From the NCBI GenBank assembly GCA_019116285.1, contig DXBX01000061.1:1-35385 (forward strand): a stretch of 35,385 bases of DNA, written 5' to 3'. Of the stretch, positions 8,158 to 15,782 are shown one piece after another. Source of the stretch: Candidatus Bacteroides merdigallinarum (GTDB lineage Bacteria > Bacteroidota > Bacteroidia > Bacteroidales > Bacteroidaceae). The stretch's first letter is position 1. Every line of letters starts with the position of its first letter. Under the pieces are notes generated by a model, which was not told the DNA's origin, ran no database searches, and saw only the letters and a list, made by a program, of their open reading frames with translations. Made by a program: the position numbers and the translations under genes.

Positions 8158-8227
8158 GGCGCGGATTGCACGGATTTACGCGGATGGCTCTAAGAGATTA
8201 ATCCGTGAAATCCGCGTAATCCGCGCC
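8158..8227. repeat. Imperfect palindrome of GCGGATT words
   Basis: The left arm carries GCGCGGATT, CACGGATTT and CGCGGAT; the right arm carries the reverse complements in partly shuffled order, ending AATCCGCGCC. The outer 10 bases (GGCGCGGATT/AATCCGCGCC) pair perfectly. It fills the gap between rny and cutC and could form a hairpin at the end of the rny transcript, but has no T tract. Confidence 0.65.
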
Positions 8228-8249
8228 TTATATATAAATAGGTATAGCC

Positions 8250-9788
8250 TTACTTGGCGTAGCTCACCGCCCTCGTCTCGCGGATGACGGTGATCTTCAC
8301 CTGTCCGGGATAGGTCATCTCGTCCTGGATCTTCTTGGCAATCTCCGTGGACAAGTTCTCGGTCTGCTTGTCGTCAATCTTGTCAGCACCGACAATGACA
8401 CGCAGTTCGCGACCGGCCTGGATGGCATACGTCTTGGTGACACCCGGATAAGACATGGCCAGTTGCTCCAAGTCATTGAGGCGCTTGATATAGGCCTCCA
8501 CAATCTCGCGACGGGCACCGGGACGGGCACCGGAAATAGCATCGCACACCTGCACGATGGGAGCCAGCAGGCTGGTCATCTCCACCTCGTCGTGGTGGGC
8601 GCCGATGGCATTGCAGATGTCCGGCTTCTCCTTGAACTTCTCGGCCAGCTTCATGCCATAGAGGGCGTGCGGCAATTCCGGCTCCTCATCGGGCACCTTG
8701 CCTATGTCATGCAGCAGGCCGGCACGCTTGGCCTTCTTGGGGTTCAGCCCCAGTTCGGAAGCCATCACGGCGCAAAGGTTGGCCGTCTCGCGGGCGTGTT
8801 GCAGGAGGTTCTGGCCGTAAGAAGAACGATACTTCATCTTACCGATGATGCGGATCAGTTCGGGATGCAAGCCGTGGATGCCCAGGTCGATGGTGGTGCG
8901 CTTGCCGGTCTCGATGATTTCTTCCTCCACCTGCTTGCGGACCTTGGCCACTACCTCTTCGATGCGGGCCGGATGAATGCGGCCGTCCGTTACCAACTGG
9001 TGCAGAGCCAGGCGGGCAATCTCGCGGCGCACGGGGTCGAAGGCGGAGAGCACGATGGCTTCCGGCGTATCATCCACCACAATCTCCACGCCCGTAGCCG
9101 CTTCGAGAGCACGGATGTTGCGGCCTTCACGACCGATGATGCGGCCCTTGATTTCATCCGACTCGATATGGAACACAGTGACGGAGTTCTCAATAGCCGT
9201 CTCCGTGGCCACGCGCTGGATGGTCTGGATGACGATGCGCTTGGCCTCCTTGTTGGCGGTCATCTTGGCATCGTCCATGATGTCGTTGATGTAGGACTGC
9301 GCCTCAGTCTTGGCCTCCTCCTTCAAGGATTCCACCATGCGTTCCTTGGCTTCCTCGGCGGACAGGCCAGAGATGGCTTCCAGCTTCTCGATTTCCTGAC
9401 GCTGCAGGTGGTCCAGCTCTTCCTTCTTCTTGTCAATCACCTCCAGCTGTGCCTCCAGGTTGGCCTTGATGGCATCTGCCTCCTGCTTCTTGCGCTGCAG
9501 CTCCTCCTGGCGCTGGGTCAGCACCATCTCACGCTGCTTCAGCTTGTTCTCCGCCTGCTGGATTTTCTGGTTGCGGGCGGCCACCTCCTTCTCCAAGTCA
9601 GCCTTCTTGTTCAGGAATTTCTCCTTCACCTCCAGCAGCTTGTTCTTCTTCATGACTTCGGCTTCGTTCTCTGCTTCCTTCAGGATTTCCTCGTACTTGG
9701 ACTTCAATCCGTAGCGGAAGAACACGTATGCCCCCACACCGCCGATGATGAGGCAGGCCACTGATACCAATATTGAAACTACGTCCAT
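8250..9788 (-). CDS. rny: Ribonuclease Y
   Basis: 512 residues, typical for RNase Y, a membrane-anchored endoribonuclease that starts mRNA decay. There is one N-terminal membrane helix (about residues 4-24), then a long charged coiled coil to about 200. The KH domain has [10 protein letters not shown] (215-224), and the HD domain has the metal-binding pair His360-Asp361 in AGLLHDIGK. Start ATG at 9788. It follows zapA on the same strand after 106 bases that contain a strong terminator, so it may depend on read-through or a promoter I cannot identify in the A/T-rich stretch after that terminator. Confidence 0.96.
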   Translation of the reverse strand: MDVVSILVSVACLIIGGVGAYVFFRYGLKSKYEEILKEAENEAEVMKKNKLLEVKEKFLNKKADLEKEVAARNQKIQQAENKLKQREMVLTQRQEELQRKKQEADAIKANLEAQLEVIDKKKEELDHLQRQEIEKLEAISGLSAEEAKERMVESLKEEAKTEAQSYINDIMDDAKMTANKEAKRIVIQTIQRVATETAIENSVTVFHIESDEIKGRIIGREGRNIRALEAATGVEIVVDDTPEAIVLSAFDPVRREIARLALHQLVTDGRIHPARIEEVVAKVRKQVEEEIIETGKRTTIDLGIHGLHPELIRIIGKMKYRSSYGQNLLQHARETANLCAVMASELGLNPKKAKRAGLLHDIGKVPDEEPELPHALYGMKLAEKFKEKPDICNAIGAHHDEVEMTSLLAPIVQVCDAISGARPGARREIVEAYIKRLNDLEQLAMSYPGVTKTYAIQAGRELRVIVGADKIDDKQTENLSTEIAKKIQDEMTYPGQVKITVIRETRAVSYAK

Positions 9789-9817
9789 TTTTTAGAATGT
9801 TTAAGTATATAAATAAA

Positions 9818-9872
9818 AAAACACCGGCCGGACGCCTTCTTGCAAAGGCATCCAACACAGTGCGTGATTGTT
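9818..9872 (-). terminator. Rho-independent terminator after zapA
   Basis: On the minus strand an outer stem CACTG/CGGTG and an inner 9-bp stem GGATGCCTT/AAGGCGTCC (one G-U pair, loop TGCAAG) are followed directly by seven T residues. It lies about 20-75 bases after the zapA stop and before rny, so rny may be transcribed at a lower level than zapA. Confidence 0.7.
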
Positions 9873-9894
9873 TCCTGTCTCCACGAAATGTCTT

Positions 9895-10212
9895 TTACGC
9901 TCCTTCCGGATTGGGGACTTCTGCCGTTTCCCGGAAATGCTCGTCCAAGACCTCCGTCAATTCCTTGATCTTCTCTTTATAAGGCTCTGTATCATTGCGT
10001 TCCTGCTGGTCGAGTGCCAAGAGTGCAAACTCGAACGCCGTCATGGCAATGATTTTCTCCGGCGAAACGTCCGGATTCTCCTGTTGGTTCAGGTTGAACC
10101 TCATGTTTACCTGCTTGGCGGCTTCCCTCACCCGCTGCTCGTCCTCGCGGGCAATGGTGACGGGGTAAGTCGTGCCTGCCATGTGCAGGTTGATTCTTAT
10201 CTTATCGTTCAT
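9895..10212 (-). CDS. zapA: Cell division protein ZapA
   Basis: 105 residues, normal for ZapA, which cross-links FtsZ filaments at the division ring. The N-terminus has the family pattern of short strands (KIRINLHMAGTTYPVTI), then REDEQRVREAAKQVNMRF, a helix with EKIIAMTAFEFALLAL, and a C-terminal coiled coil. It is 20 bases downstream of a small coiled-coil gene. This pairing resembles ZapA with a ZapB-like partner. Confidence 0.9.
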   Translation of the reverse strand: MNDKIRINLHMAGTTYPVTIAREDEQRVREAAKQVNMRFNLNQQENPDVSPEKIIAMTAFEFALLALDQQERNDTEPYKEKIKELTEVLDEHFRETAEVPNPEGA

Positions 10213-10232
10213 ACATCTTCTTTCTTAAACTC

Positions 10233-10526
10233 TCATTCGTTCAGCAAGGCGATGCACTTATCCACTTCACGCACTAATCTCGACAGCCGCGCCTTCGTTT
10301 CCCGCACGTCGTTACCATCCAGGCTGATGGCCGTGGCCGTCTTCAGGTCATTGTAACGCCGTGTCAGTTCTTCGTAATCGGCCTGCACCTGTTTCCGTGC
10401 CTCTTCCGTTTCCTCCAGTTGCCGCCTCAATTCGGCATTCACCCGCCTCTGTTCTTCGTGCAGATAGAGCAAGTGTCTCAACCGGGTTTCAAAGGAACTT
10501 AATAGCTGCTTTCCGTCGTCTGTCAT
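10233..10526 (-). CDS. Small coiled-coil protein, possible ZapB-like partner
   Basis: 97 residues from the ATG at 10526, nearly all one predicted coiled coil (LRHLLYLHEEQRRVNAELRR and on) with no membrane segment. An upstream GTG at 10550 overlaps the -7 box, so it is not the start. First gene of the zapA transcript, with a good promoter at 10550-10579. Size, coiled-coil nature and position next to zapA suggest a division-ring role like ZapB. The sequence alone does not prove this, since coiled coils look alike. Confidence 0.8.
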   Translation of the reverse strand: MTDDGKQLLSSFETRLRHLLYLHEEQRRVNAELRRQLEETEEARKQVQADYEELTRRYNDLKTATAISLDGNDVRETKARLSRLVREVDKCIALLNE

Positions 10527-10549
10527 GGCTACTTCACCAAAATTCCACA

Positions 10550-10579
10550 CAAATATACACTTTCTCCGTATATTACAAA
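10550..10579 (-). promoter_or_regulatory. Promoter of the coiled-coil / zapA unit
   Basis: TTTG (10576-10579) and -7 box TATATTTG (10550-10557) with an 18-base spacer, 24 bases before the ATG at 10526. Confidence 0.75.
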
Positions 10580-10780
10580 AACTTTTCAGAAAGAAATGTC
10601 GTTTTCCTGCGCATTTTTCCCGTTTTCATCGGCATTTAAGGGAAAATTTGTGGTTTAACGGAGGCAAAGCGTTCCATTTAGGATACTATCTTACCGCAAG
10701 CCTTTCCACATCGTCTTGCCCCGGGCAAGGCACCCTCCCTTCTTGTCCAATCTGCCCGGAAAAACGGTTGCATCAGCCTT

Positions 10781-10910
10781 AAAAAAAGCTCAATGTCTCT
10801 AGAAAACTCCATTTCTAGGCTGGAAATCTGTATTTCTAGGCTAGAAATGTACATTTCCAGCCTGGAAATATACATTTCTAAGCTGGAAATGAAGTTTTCT
10901 AGAAGCATTG
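10781..10910 (-). terminator. 120-base near-palindrome with U7 tract, likely giant terminator of the DUF2130 transcript
   Basis: Bases 10791-10910 form an imperfect inverted repeat centred exactly on the GTAC at 10849-10852, with ends CAATG/CATTG. It begins about 57 bases after the DUF2130 stop. On the minus strand it is followed by AGC and seven T residues (10781-10787), the arrangement of an intrinsic terminator. No T tract follows on the plus side. The rest of 10580-10780 is A/T-rich intergenic DNA with only a small CTTGCC/GGCAAG hairpin near 10713-10727. Confidence 0.6.
10811..10890. repeat. Four 17-base palindromes at exact 21-base period
   Basis: Units at 10811-10827, 10832-10848, 10853-10869 and 10874-10890 all fit ATTTCYARSCTRGAAAT, each close to its own reverse complement, with four-base spacers CTGT, GTAC and ATAC. 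Flanking TCTAGAAAAC and GTTTTCTAGA mirror each other, making the whole 120-base palindrome. Because 21 bases is seven codons, both strands stay open and would encode heptads such as ISSLEMY. Confidence 0.9.
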
Positions 10911-10966
10911 ACAAGTTTCTCTGTGGAGAAGAGAAGTTTTTAGAAGAGCTTTTACGGACTACTTTC

Positions 10967-12286
10967 CTATTCTTCCGCTCCTTCGCCTTGCCGACGCGCC
11001 TCGTCAAACTTCTGCTTCATCGTCGGATTCTTGTAGGTGAGCTTGCGAATAGTCAAGTCTTCCGTATCCTTGTTGGCCAGGCGGAAATTGTTCTCCGAAC
11101 TCAGCAGGCTTTCCTTCACCCGCTGGAGCTTGGATATTGAGTCGTCTATTTGCTTGATGGCCTCACCAAATCTGCGGGAAGCCAGCTCATAATGGCGTCC
11201 GAAATTTTGCTTGAATTCGTTCAGTTTATCCTCGAAGTTAGTCACGTCCACCTCCTTGCTCCGCGCCTCAATCAATTGCTTCTTATACTCCAGGCTGTTC
11301 TTGGAGGTCTGCACCAGGAGCGTGATGAGGGGGATGAAGAACTGCGGGCGGATGACATACATCTTCTCGTAGCGGTGCGACACGTCCACGATGCCGCCGT
11401 TGTACAGCTCGCTGTCCGGTTCGAGGAGGGAAACAAGCACGGCGTATTCGCAGCCTTTCTTCCGGCGGTCTTCGTCCAGTTTCTTGAAGAAGTCCTTGTT
11501 CTTGTGCTTGGTCGAGGTGGTGTCCATCTCGTTCTTCATCTCGAACATGATGGAGAGGTACTCCACCCCGTCCACCGAATCGCGGAAGATGAAGTCGCCC
11601 TTGGTGCCGTCCGCCACCTCATTGTCCTTCTCGAAGTAAGCGTTGGGCAGGAGCGGGCGCAGGAGTTGGTTGAAGAGCGTGGAGCAATGGATTTCCAGTG
11701 TCTCGCCCACCATCTTGGTGCTCATGCGGGTTTTGAGATCTTTATAATAGTCTATCTGTTCCTGCTTGGTCTGAAGCTCCAGCAGATGACGCCGGTTCAG
11801 TTCCTCGGTCTCGGCCTGCGCCTTGTAGCGCTCCAAGGCCATGTCCGATTTCAGTTGGTTGATGGTCTGCTCCTGCTGTTGGATGGCCAGTTCAGACTTC
11901 TTCTGCTCTTCCATCACGGCGATTCTCAACTCCGCATCCTTCTGACTGGTAATGTTGGCCAGTTGAGTCTTCAGACGAATGATTTCCTGATCTTTCTCCC
12001 CGCCCAGCTTGGCCAGCATGGCTTGCATGCCTGCCTTCAAACGGCTTATCTCCGCCTCCTTGGCGCTCAGCTCCAAATCCTTCTTGTTCATCCGGCTCTC
12101 GAACTCCTGCCGGGCTTGGGTGGACTTCAACGCCTGTTCGGCCTGCTGTCGGGCTTCCATCTCCCGGAGGCGGCGCTCTATCTCCGCTTCAAACTCGGCG
12201 TTCTTCACCTGGCTGAGGATGGAGGCATAGTCGGCTTCATCCACTTGGAACACATTTCCACACTTGGGGCATCTCAATTCTTTCAT
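10967..12286 (-). CDS. DUF2130 family protein, coiled coil plus possible nuclease-like domain
   Basis: 439 residues. The N-terminus has CPKCG, which looks like half a zinc knuckle. Residues about 25-185 are a long charged coiled coil, and about 185-360 are the DUF2130 domain. Within it Asp231 (TKGDFIFRD), Glu249 and Lys251 (MFEMKN) have the spacing of a PD-(D/E)XK nuclease core, with Glu195 as a possible helper. Nuclease activity is an inference. A further coiled coil and a basic tail (TYKNPTMKQKFDEARRQ) end the protein. Monocistronic by layout: a weak promoter lies upstream and a large palindromic terminator downstream. Members of this family are widespread and uncharacterised as far as I know. 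Confidence 0.85.
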   Translation of the reverse strand: MKELRCPKCGNVFQVDEADYASILSQVKNAEFEAEIERRLREMEARQQAEQALKSTQARQEFESRMNKKDLELSAKEAEISRLKAGMQAMLAKLGGEKDQEIIRLKTQLANITSQKDAELRIAVMEEQKKSELAIQQQEQTINQLKSDMALERYKAQAETEELNRRHLLELQTKQEQIDYYKDLKTRMSTKMVGETLEIHCSTLFNQLLRPLLPNAYFEKDNEVADGTKGDFIFRDSVDGVEYLSIMFEMKNEMDTTSTKHKNKDFFKKLDEDRRKKGCEYAVLVSLLEPDSELYNGGIVDVSHRYEKMYVIRPQFFIPLITLLVQTSKNSLEYKKQLIEARSKEVDVTNFEDKLNEFKQNFGRHYELASRRFGEAIKQIDDSISKLQRVKESLLSSENNFRLANKDTEDLTIRKLTYKNPTMKQKFDEARRQGEGAEE

Positions 12287-12338
12287 CGCTATTTAAATTT
12301 TAAGGGTTACACATTTATTATCATGTCCTTTCCGCCTG

Positions 12339-12346
12339 CAAAGTTT
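12339..12346 (-). promoter_or_regulatory. Possible weak -7 box of the DUF2130 gene
   Basis: AAACTTTG on the minus strand departs from TAnnTTTG at the first base. It lies 52 bases before the ATG at 12286. No better candidate is seen in this gap. Confidence 0.35.
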
Positions 12347-12394
12347 GCGAAGAAGAACATCTGATAAAACGCAGACTATTAGCTATATAAATGA

Positions 12395-12471
12395 TCAACT
12401 GAAGACTTCCTGAGCCGTCAACTGAACGCTACTACAGCCGTCAGTTGAGCACTCGGGAAGTGTTCAGTTGA
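12395..12471. repeat. Inverted array of TCAACTGA words at exact 23-base period
   Basis: TCAACTGA at 12395 and 12418, and its reverse complement TCAGTTGA at 12441 and 12464, are all 23 bases apart. The two halves form an imperfect inverted repeat with arms of about 34 bases. It lies 38 bases past the rhodanese stop and 109 bases before the DUF2130 start (both minus strand). Confidence 0.9.
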
Positions 12472-12508
12472 GCACACTTTCTGCCTTCCATAGAGGGCAG
12501 AGAAAGGG

Positions 12509-12895
12509 TTATTTTTCTATCTCCAACCCGGCCTTTTGCCAACCATTAAAGCCGCTATCCAACTCGTAGACCTCGTATCCGGCCTGGCTGAGCAACTCGG
12601 CGGCTTTCTTGCTGCGCCGACCGCTGCGGCAATAGAGAGCCACGGGCTTGTCTTTTTGCAGGAGGGAATCAGCCATCTGTGCAAACTGGGGGTCGAGGAC
12701 GTTGATGTTCAGGCTACCGGGTATATGGCCTTCGGTATATTCGGCGGGAGTGCGCACATCCAGGCGCTGGACACCGGGATCGACAATCACATCCACAAAC
12801 TCCTCCACGGGGAGGCTCTTGAAATCCACGCCTTTCTGCTGGCAAGCGCAAAGGAAAGGGAAAAGCAGACAAAACAGGGCGACAATCTTCTTCAT
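12509..12895 (-). CDS. Rhodanese-like lipoprotein
   Basis: 128 residues from the ATG at 12895; the frame upstream runs through the promoter, so longer starts are excluded. There is a short signal peptide with a lipobox-like LCAC ending at Cys19, then a single rhodanese domain with LDVRTPAEYTEGHIPGSLNI and the active-site loop CRSGRRS, whose Cys would carry a persulfide. The C-terminus has GFNGWQKAGL, usual for the family. Likely anchored on the periplasmic side of a membrane and involved in sulfur transfer or thiol chemistry; the acceptor is unknown. Own promoter at 12918-12948. Confidence 0.9.
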   Translation of the reverse strand: MKKIVALFCLLFPFLCACQQKGVDFKSLPVEEFVDVIVDPGVQRLDVRTPAEYTEGHIPGSLNINVLDPQFAQMADSLLQKDKPVALYCRSGRRSKKAAELLSQAGYEVYELDSGFNGWQKAGLEIEK

Positions 12896-12917
12896 AAACA
12901 AACTCTTTTTTACCCGA

Positions 12918-12948
12918 CAAAGGTAGGACAAATCTCCGAACGAAGCAA
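12918..12948 (-). promoter_or_regulatory. Promoter of the rhodanese lipoprotein gene
   Basis: TTG (12946-12948) and TACCTTTG (12918-12925) with a 20-base spacer on the minus strand, 23 bases before the ATG. Confidence 0.75.
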
Positions 12949-12988
12949 GTCCCCCTCAAATTAGAACATATACTGCCCAGGCCCTGTC

Positions 12989-13043
12989 AGATAGACTGCG
13001 ATGCCCCATGAAGATAGACTGCGATGGCCGACGAAGATAGACT
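12989..13043. repeat. Direct repeats AGATAGACTGCGATG at 23-base period
   Basis: Copies at 12989-13003 and 13012-13026 are identical over 15 bases, and a third begins at 13035 and matches for nine. The period is 23 bases. They lie between the divergent promoters of the rhodanese gene and the DUF5063 gene. Confidence 0.9.
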
Positions 13044-13062
13044 AAACTTTCCGGGGGTGAAA

Positions 13063-13094
13063 TTTGCGTCTCCCCCCGATTTGCATTACCTTTG
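13063..13094 (+). promoter_or_regulatory. Promoter of the DUF5063-exonuclease-RlmI operon
   Basis: TTTG (13063-13066) and TACCTTTG (13087-13094) with a 20-base spacer. The leader would be only about a dozen bases before the ATG at 13113. Confidence 0.8.
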
Positions 13095-13112
13095 CATATT
13101 AATTTGCAAAAT

Positions 13113-13703
13113 ATGGGAAAAGAAAGTCAAGTCATATTCGACCGCAATGTCATTGAGTTCGTCACCGTGGCCGCCGAATTCTGCAAGTATCTGGAGCAGG
13201 CCGAGGGAAACCGCCGTGCTACTTTTGTGGACACGACGCTGAAGATTCTGCCCCTGCTCTACCTGAAAGCCACCCTGCTGCCTCCGTGTGAGACCATAGG
13301 CGAGGACCTGCCCGAGCACTTTGTCACCGAAGAGACTTACGAGGTGATGCGCATGACTCTGGCCGGCATCCTGGGCGAAAAAGACGACTACCTGGACGTA
13401 TTCGTGGAAGACATGAAATACAGCGACCAGCCCATTACACGCTATATCTCCGAGGACCTGGCAGATATCTACCAGGACATCAAGGATTTCATCTTCGTCT
13501 TCCAACTGGGATTGAACGAAACCATGCATGACGCACTGGCCATCTGCCAGGAAAACTTCCGCCTCTACTGGGGACAGAAGCTGGTGAACACCCTGCGCGC
13601 CCTGCACGAGGCCCGCTACGCACAAGGGGAAGAGAATGAAGAGACGGGCGAGGAAGATGAATCCCCGGAATCAGACAATTACCCTAATATCTCCGACGAA
13701 TGA
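13113..13703 (+). CDS. DUF5063 family protein
   Basis: 196 residues, all-helical by appearance and acidic, with a disordered tail (GEENEETGEEDESPESDNY). The body matches what I recall of DUF5063, a Bacteroidetes family of unknown function. ATG at 13113 is chosen because an earlier in-frame codon at 13092 lies in the -7 box. Its stop overlaps the start of the exonuclease gene by four bases (ATGA), so the two are translationally coupled and perhaps work together. No catalytic motif or membrane segment is visible. Confidence 0.8.
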   Translation: MGKESQVIFDRNVIEFVTVAAEFCKYLEQAEGNRRATFVDTTLKILPLLYLKATLLPPCETIGEDLPEHFVTEETYEVMRMTLAGILGEKDDYLDVFVEDMKYSDQPITRYISEDLADIYQDIKDFIFVFQLGLNETMHDALAICQENFRLYWGQKLVNTLRALHEARYAQGEENEETGEEDESPESDNYPNISDE

Positions 13704-14329
13704 TTATCCACAGAAGCATAGATAAAGAAACCCTGAACGAACTGCCGAAAGTGACTTTTCCCGGCCAGATACACGTGGTGCAGACCCCGTGGGAGGCAGA
13801 AAAAGCCGTGACCTACCTGAAACAATGTCCGCTGGTGGGTATCGACAGCGAGACACGCCCATCCTTTGCCAAAGGAAGGGTACACAAGGTAGCGTTGCTC
13901 CAAGTATCGTCCGACGAACACTGCTTTCTGTTTCGCCTCAACCTGACAGGGCTGACCCTGCCCATCATCACCCTACTGGAGAGCCCCCATGTCACCAAGG
14001 TGGGCCTCTCACTGAAGGATGACTTCATGATGCTGCACAAACGTGCCCCCTTCGAACAACGCGCCTGCATCGAATTGCAGGAGTATGTCCGCGCTTTCGG
14101 CATCGAAGACAAGAGCCTGCAAAAGATTTACGGCATCCTCTTCGGCGAGAAAATCTCGAAAAGCCAGCGGCTGACCAACTGGGAAGCCGAAACCCTGACA
14201 GAACCTCAGAAGCTATATGCCGCCACCGACGCCTGGGCCTGCCTGAACATCTACAACCGCCTGCAGGAACTGAAACGCACGGGCGACTTTGAGATTGCCG
14301 ACAAAGAAGAATCTACCCCTAACGCATAA
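13700..14329 (+). CDS. RNase D-like 3'-5' exonuclease domain protein
   Basis: 209 residues holding one DEDDy exonuclease domain. Motif I is GIDSETRP (Asp49, Glu51), motif II lies in KVGLSLKDDF, and motif III is YAATDAW with Tyr173 and Asp177. Two metal ions held by these acids would remove nucleotides from the 3' end of RNA or DNA. There is no HRDC domain, unlike full-length RNase D, so it is of the short stand-alone type related to the WRN exonuclease domain. It overlaps the DUF5063 gene by four bases and is followed 11 bases later by an rRNA methyltransferase gene, which hints at RNA maturation. The substrate is not shown by the sequence. Confidence 0.9.
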   Translation: MIIHRSIDKETLNELPKVTFPGQIHVVQTPWEAEKAVTYLKQCPLVGIDSETRPSFAKGRVHKVALLQVSSDEHCFLFRLNLTGLTLPIITLLESPHVTKVGLSLKDDFMMLHKRAPFEQRACIELQEYVRAFGIEDKSLQKIYGILFGEKISKSQRLTNWEAETLTEPQKLYAATDAWACLNIYNRLQELKRTGDFEIADKEESTPNA

Positions 14330-14340
14330 TATATATAATA

Positions 14341-15525
14341 ATGTATAAGATCTACCTGAAATCCGGTAAGGAAGAATCGTTGAAACGTTTCCATCCCTGG
14401 GTATTCTCCGGAGCCATCGCCCGCATGGACAGAGAACCCGAAGAAGGAGAGGTAGTGGAAGTCTATACCTCCCAAAAAGAGTTCATCGCCAAGGGCCATT
14501 TCCAGATAGGAAGCATTGCCGTGCGCGTACTCACTTTCCGACAGGATGAAGAGATTGATGCCGCTTTCTGGCGCCGCCGGTTGGATGCCGCTCTGCAGAT
14601 GCGCCGCAGCATCGGCCTCGTCGGACGCCCGGACAACAACACCTACCGCCTGGTGCATGGCGAAGGAGACAACCTGCCCGGCTTGATTATAGACATCTAT
14701 GCCCGCACGGCCGTGATGCAGGCACACTCCGCCGGCATGCACCTGGATCGTATGACCATCGCCGATGCCTTGGCAGAAGTGATGCAAGGCGAGATAGACA
14801 ATATCTATTATAAATCGGAAACTACCCTGCCTTATAAGGCCGACCTCTTCCCGGAAAATGGTTTCCTGCTGGGAGGCAGTGCAGACAACGTAGCCATGGA
14901 ATATGGCTTGAAATTCCATATCGACTGGTTGAAAGGACAAAAGACAGGCTTCTTCGTAGACCAACGCGAGAACCGCTCCCTGCTGGAGCGCTATGCCCGC
15001 GGACGGAATGTGCTGAATATGTTCTGCTACACCGGCGGATTCTCCGTCTACGCCATGCGGGGAGGCGCCTTGTCGGTACACTCGGTGGATAGCTCGGCCA
15101 AAGCCATCGACCTGACCAATAAGAACATGTCCTTGAATTTCCCCGGCGATGCACGCCACACAGCCTATGCAGAAGATGCCTTCAAATTCCTGGATCGCAT
15201 GGAGGATGGTGCCTATGACTTAATAGTGCTCGATCCGCCTGCCTTCGCCAAACATCGCGATGCACTCCGCAATGCTTTGCAAGGCTACCGCAAACTGAAT
15301 GCCCGTGCCTTCGAGAAAATCCGTCCGGGCGGCATCCTATTCACTTTCTCCTGCTCGCAAGCCGTCAATAAGGACCAATTCCGCATGGCCGTGTTTACGG
15401 CCGCAGCCCAATCGGGGCGTAGCGTGCGCATCCTGCATCAACTGACGCAACCCGCCGATCATCCGGTGAATATCTACCACCCGGAAGGCGAGTATCTGAA
15501 AGGACTGGTGCTTTATGTTGAATAA
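14341..15525 (+). CDS. rlmI: RlmI-like class I SAM-dependent rRNA (cytosine-C5) methyltransferase
   Basis: 394 residues, as in RlmI, which methylates a 23S rRNA cytosine. An N-terminal PUA domain (KRFHPWVFSGAI) is followed by a central domain and a Rossmann fold with the SAM loop FCYTGGFSVYA, the motif LDPPAFAKH, and the catalytic-Cys loop FTFSCSQ. Third gene of the operon starting at 13113. RlmI is the nearest named relative, but members of this COG differ in target base, so the exact rRNA position is uncertain. Confidence 0.87.
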   Translation: MYKIYLKSGKEESLKRFHPWVFSGAIARMDREPEEGEVVEVYTSQKEFIAKGHFQIGSIAVRVLTFRQDEEIDAAFWRRRLDAALQMRRSIGLVGRPDNNTYRLVHGEGDNLPGLIIDIYARTAVMQAHSAGMHLDRMTIADALAEVMQGEIDNIYYKSETTLPYKADLFPENGFLLGGSADNVAMEYGLKFHIDWLKGQKTGFFVDQRENRSLLERYARGRNVLNMFCYTGGFSVYAMRGGALSVHSVDSSAKAIDLTNKNMSLNFPGDARHTAYAEDAFKFLDRMEDGAYDLIVLDPPAFAKHRDALRNALQGYRKLNARAFEKIRPGGILFTFSCSQAVNKDQFRMAVFTAAAQSGRSVRILHQLTQPADHPVNIYHPEGEYLKGLVLYVE

Positions 15526-15620
15526 GAGGCGAAAGACAACGAACTTTCTTAAAGAACCTTTCAAATGAGTATATCATATCAAAAATGAGTTAATATATAG
15601 AAGATTTTTAATGCCACCTA

Positions 15621-15650
15621 TTGCAGGTTTCCGGAAAAGCCGTACCTTTG
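15621..15650 (+). promoter_or_regulatory. Promoter of small RNA copy 1
   Basis: TTG (15621-15623) and TACCTTTG (15643-15650) with a 19-base spacer. The same box and following bases recur at small RNA copy 2 (21884-21914, minus). Confidence 0.8.
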
Positions 15651-15655
15651 CAATG

Positions 15656-15725
15656 TGTTTTTCATGGTATTAGATTTAAGGTTAATAAAGATTGGGTGTC
15701 TGGGATAGATACCCCTTCTTTTTTT
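15656..15725 (+). ncRNA. Small RNA, copy 1 of a repeated family
   Basis: About 70 bases from the predicted start to the end of the terminator. The body contains GTGTTTTTCATGGTATTAG, identical in copy 2 at 21817-21877 (minus), then AAGGTTAATAAAGATT. The terminator is an 8-bp stem GGGTGTCT/AGATACCC (15694-15701 with 15707-15714) and a run ending in seven T. A 14-codon frame from the internal ATG is not kept in copy 2, where a one-base insertion shifts it, so it is probably non-coding. I recall similar sequences in other Bacteroides genomes but cannot confirm a family name. The surrounding 15526-15865 has no protein gene; it also holds the nucleoside permease promoter. Confidence 0.75.
15694..15725 (+). 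terminator. Terminator of small RNA copy 1
   Basis: 8-bp stem with one G-U pair, loop GGGAT, then CTTC and seven T. Confidence 0.8.
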
Positions 15726-15782
15726 ATATACCTACCCCAACATTTTTCGTACGTTTTTCCTTCGCTTTTCCGGCTTTCCTGC

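Noticed and set aside
9789..9894. 6S RNA between zapA and rny, by analogy with its position after zapA in enterobacteria
   Set aside because: Only 106 bases are available, less than a usual 6S RNA, and the visible structure is a simple terminator hairpin.
10678..11140. Two overlapping heptad-coding frames (10678-11007 minus, 10793-11140 plus) as genes
   Set aside because: Both start or end inside DUF2130, lack promoters, and owe their openness to the 21-base period. The palindrome and T tract fit a terminator better. Kept as a finding, not as genes.
8463..12364. Long plus-strand open frames opposite rny (8463-9764) and DUF2130 (11150-12364)
   Set aside because: Leu/His/Val-rich shadow frames of coiled-coil genes. 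No promoter or family likeness.
15677..15706. A 14-codon peptide gene inside small RNA copy 1
   Set aside because: Not preserved in copy 2, where one extra T shifts the frame into the terminator.
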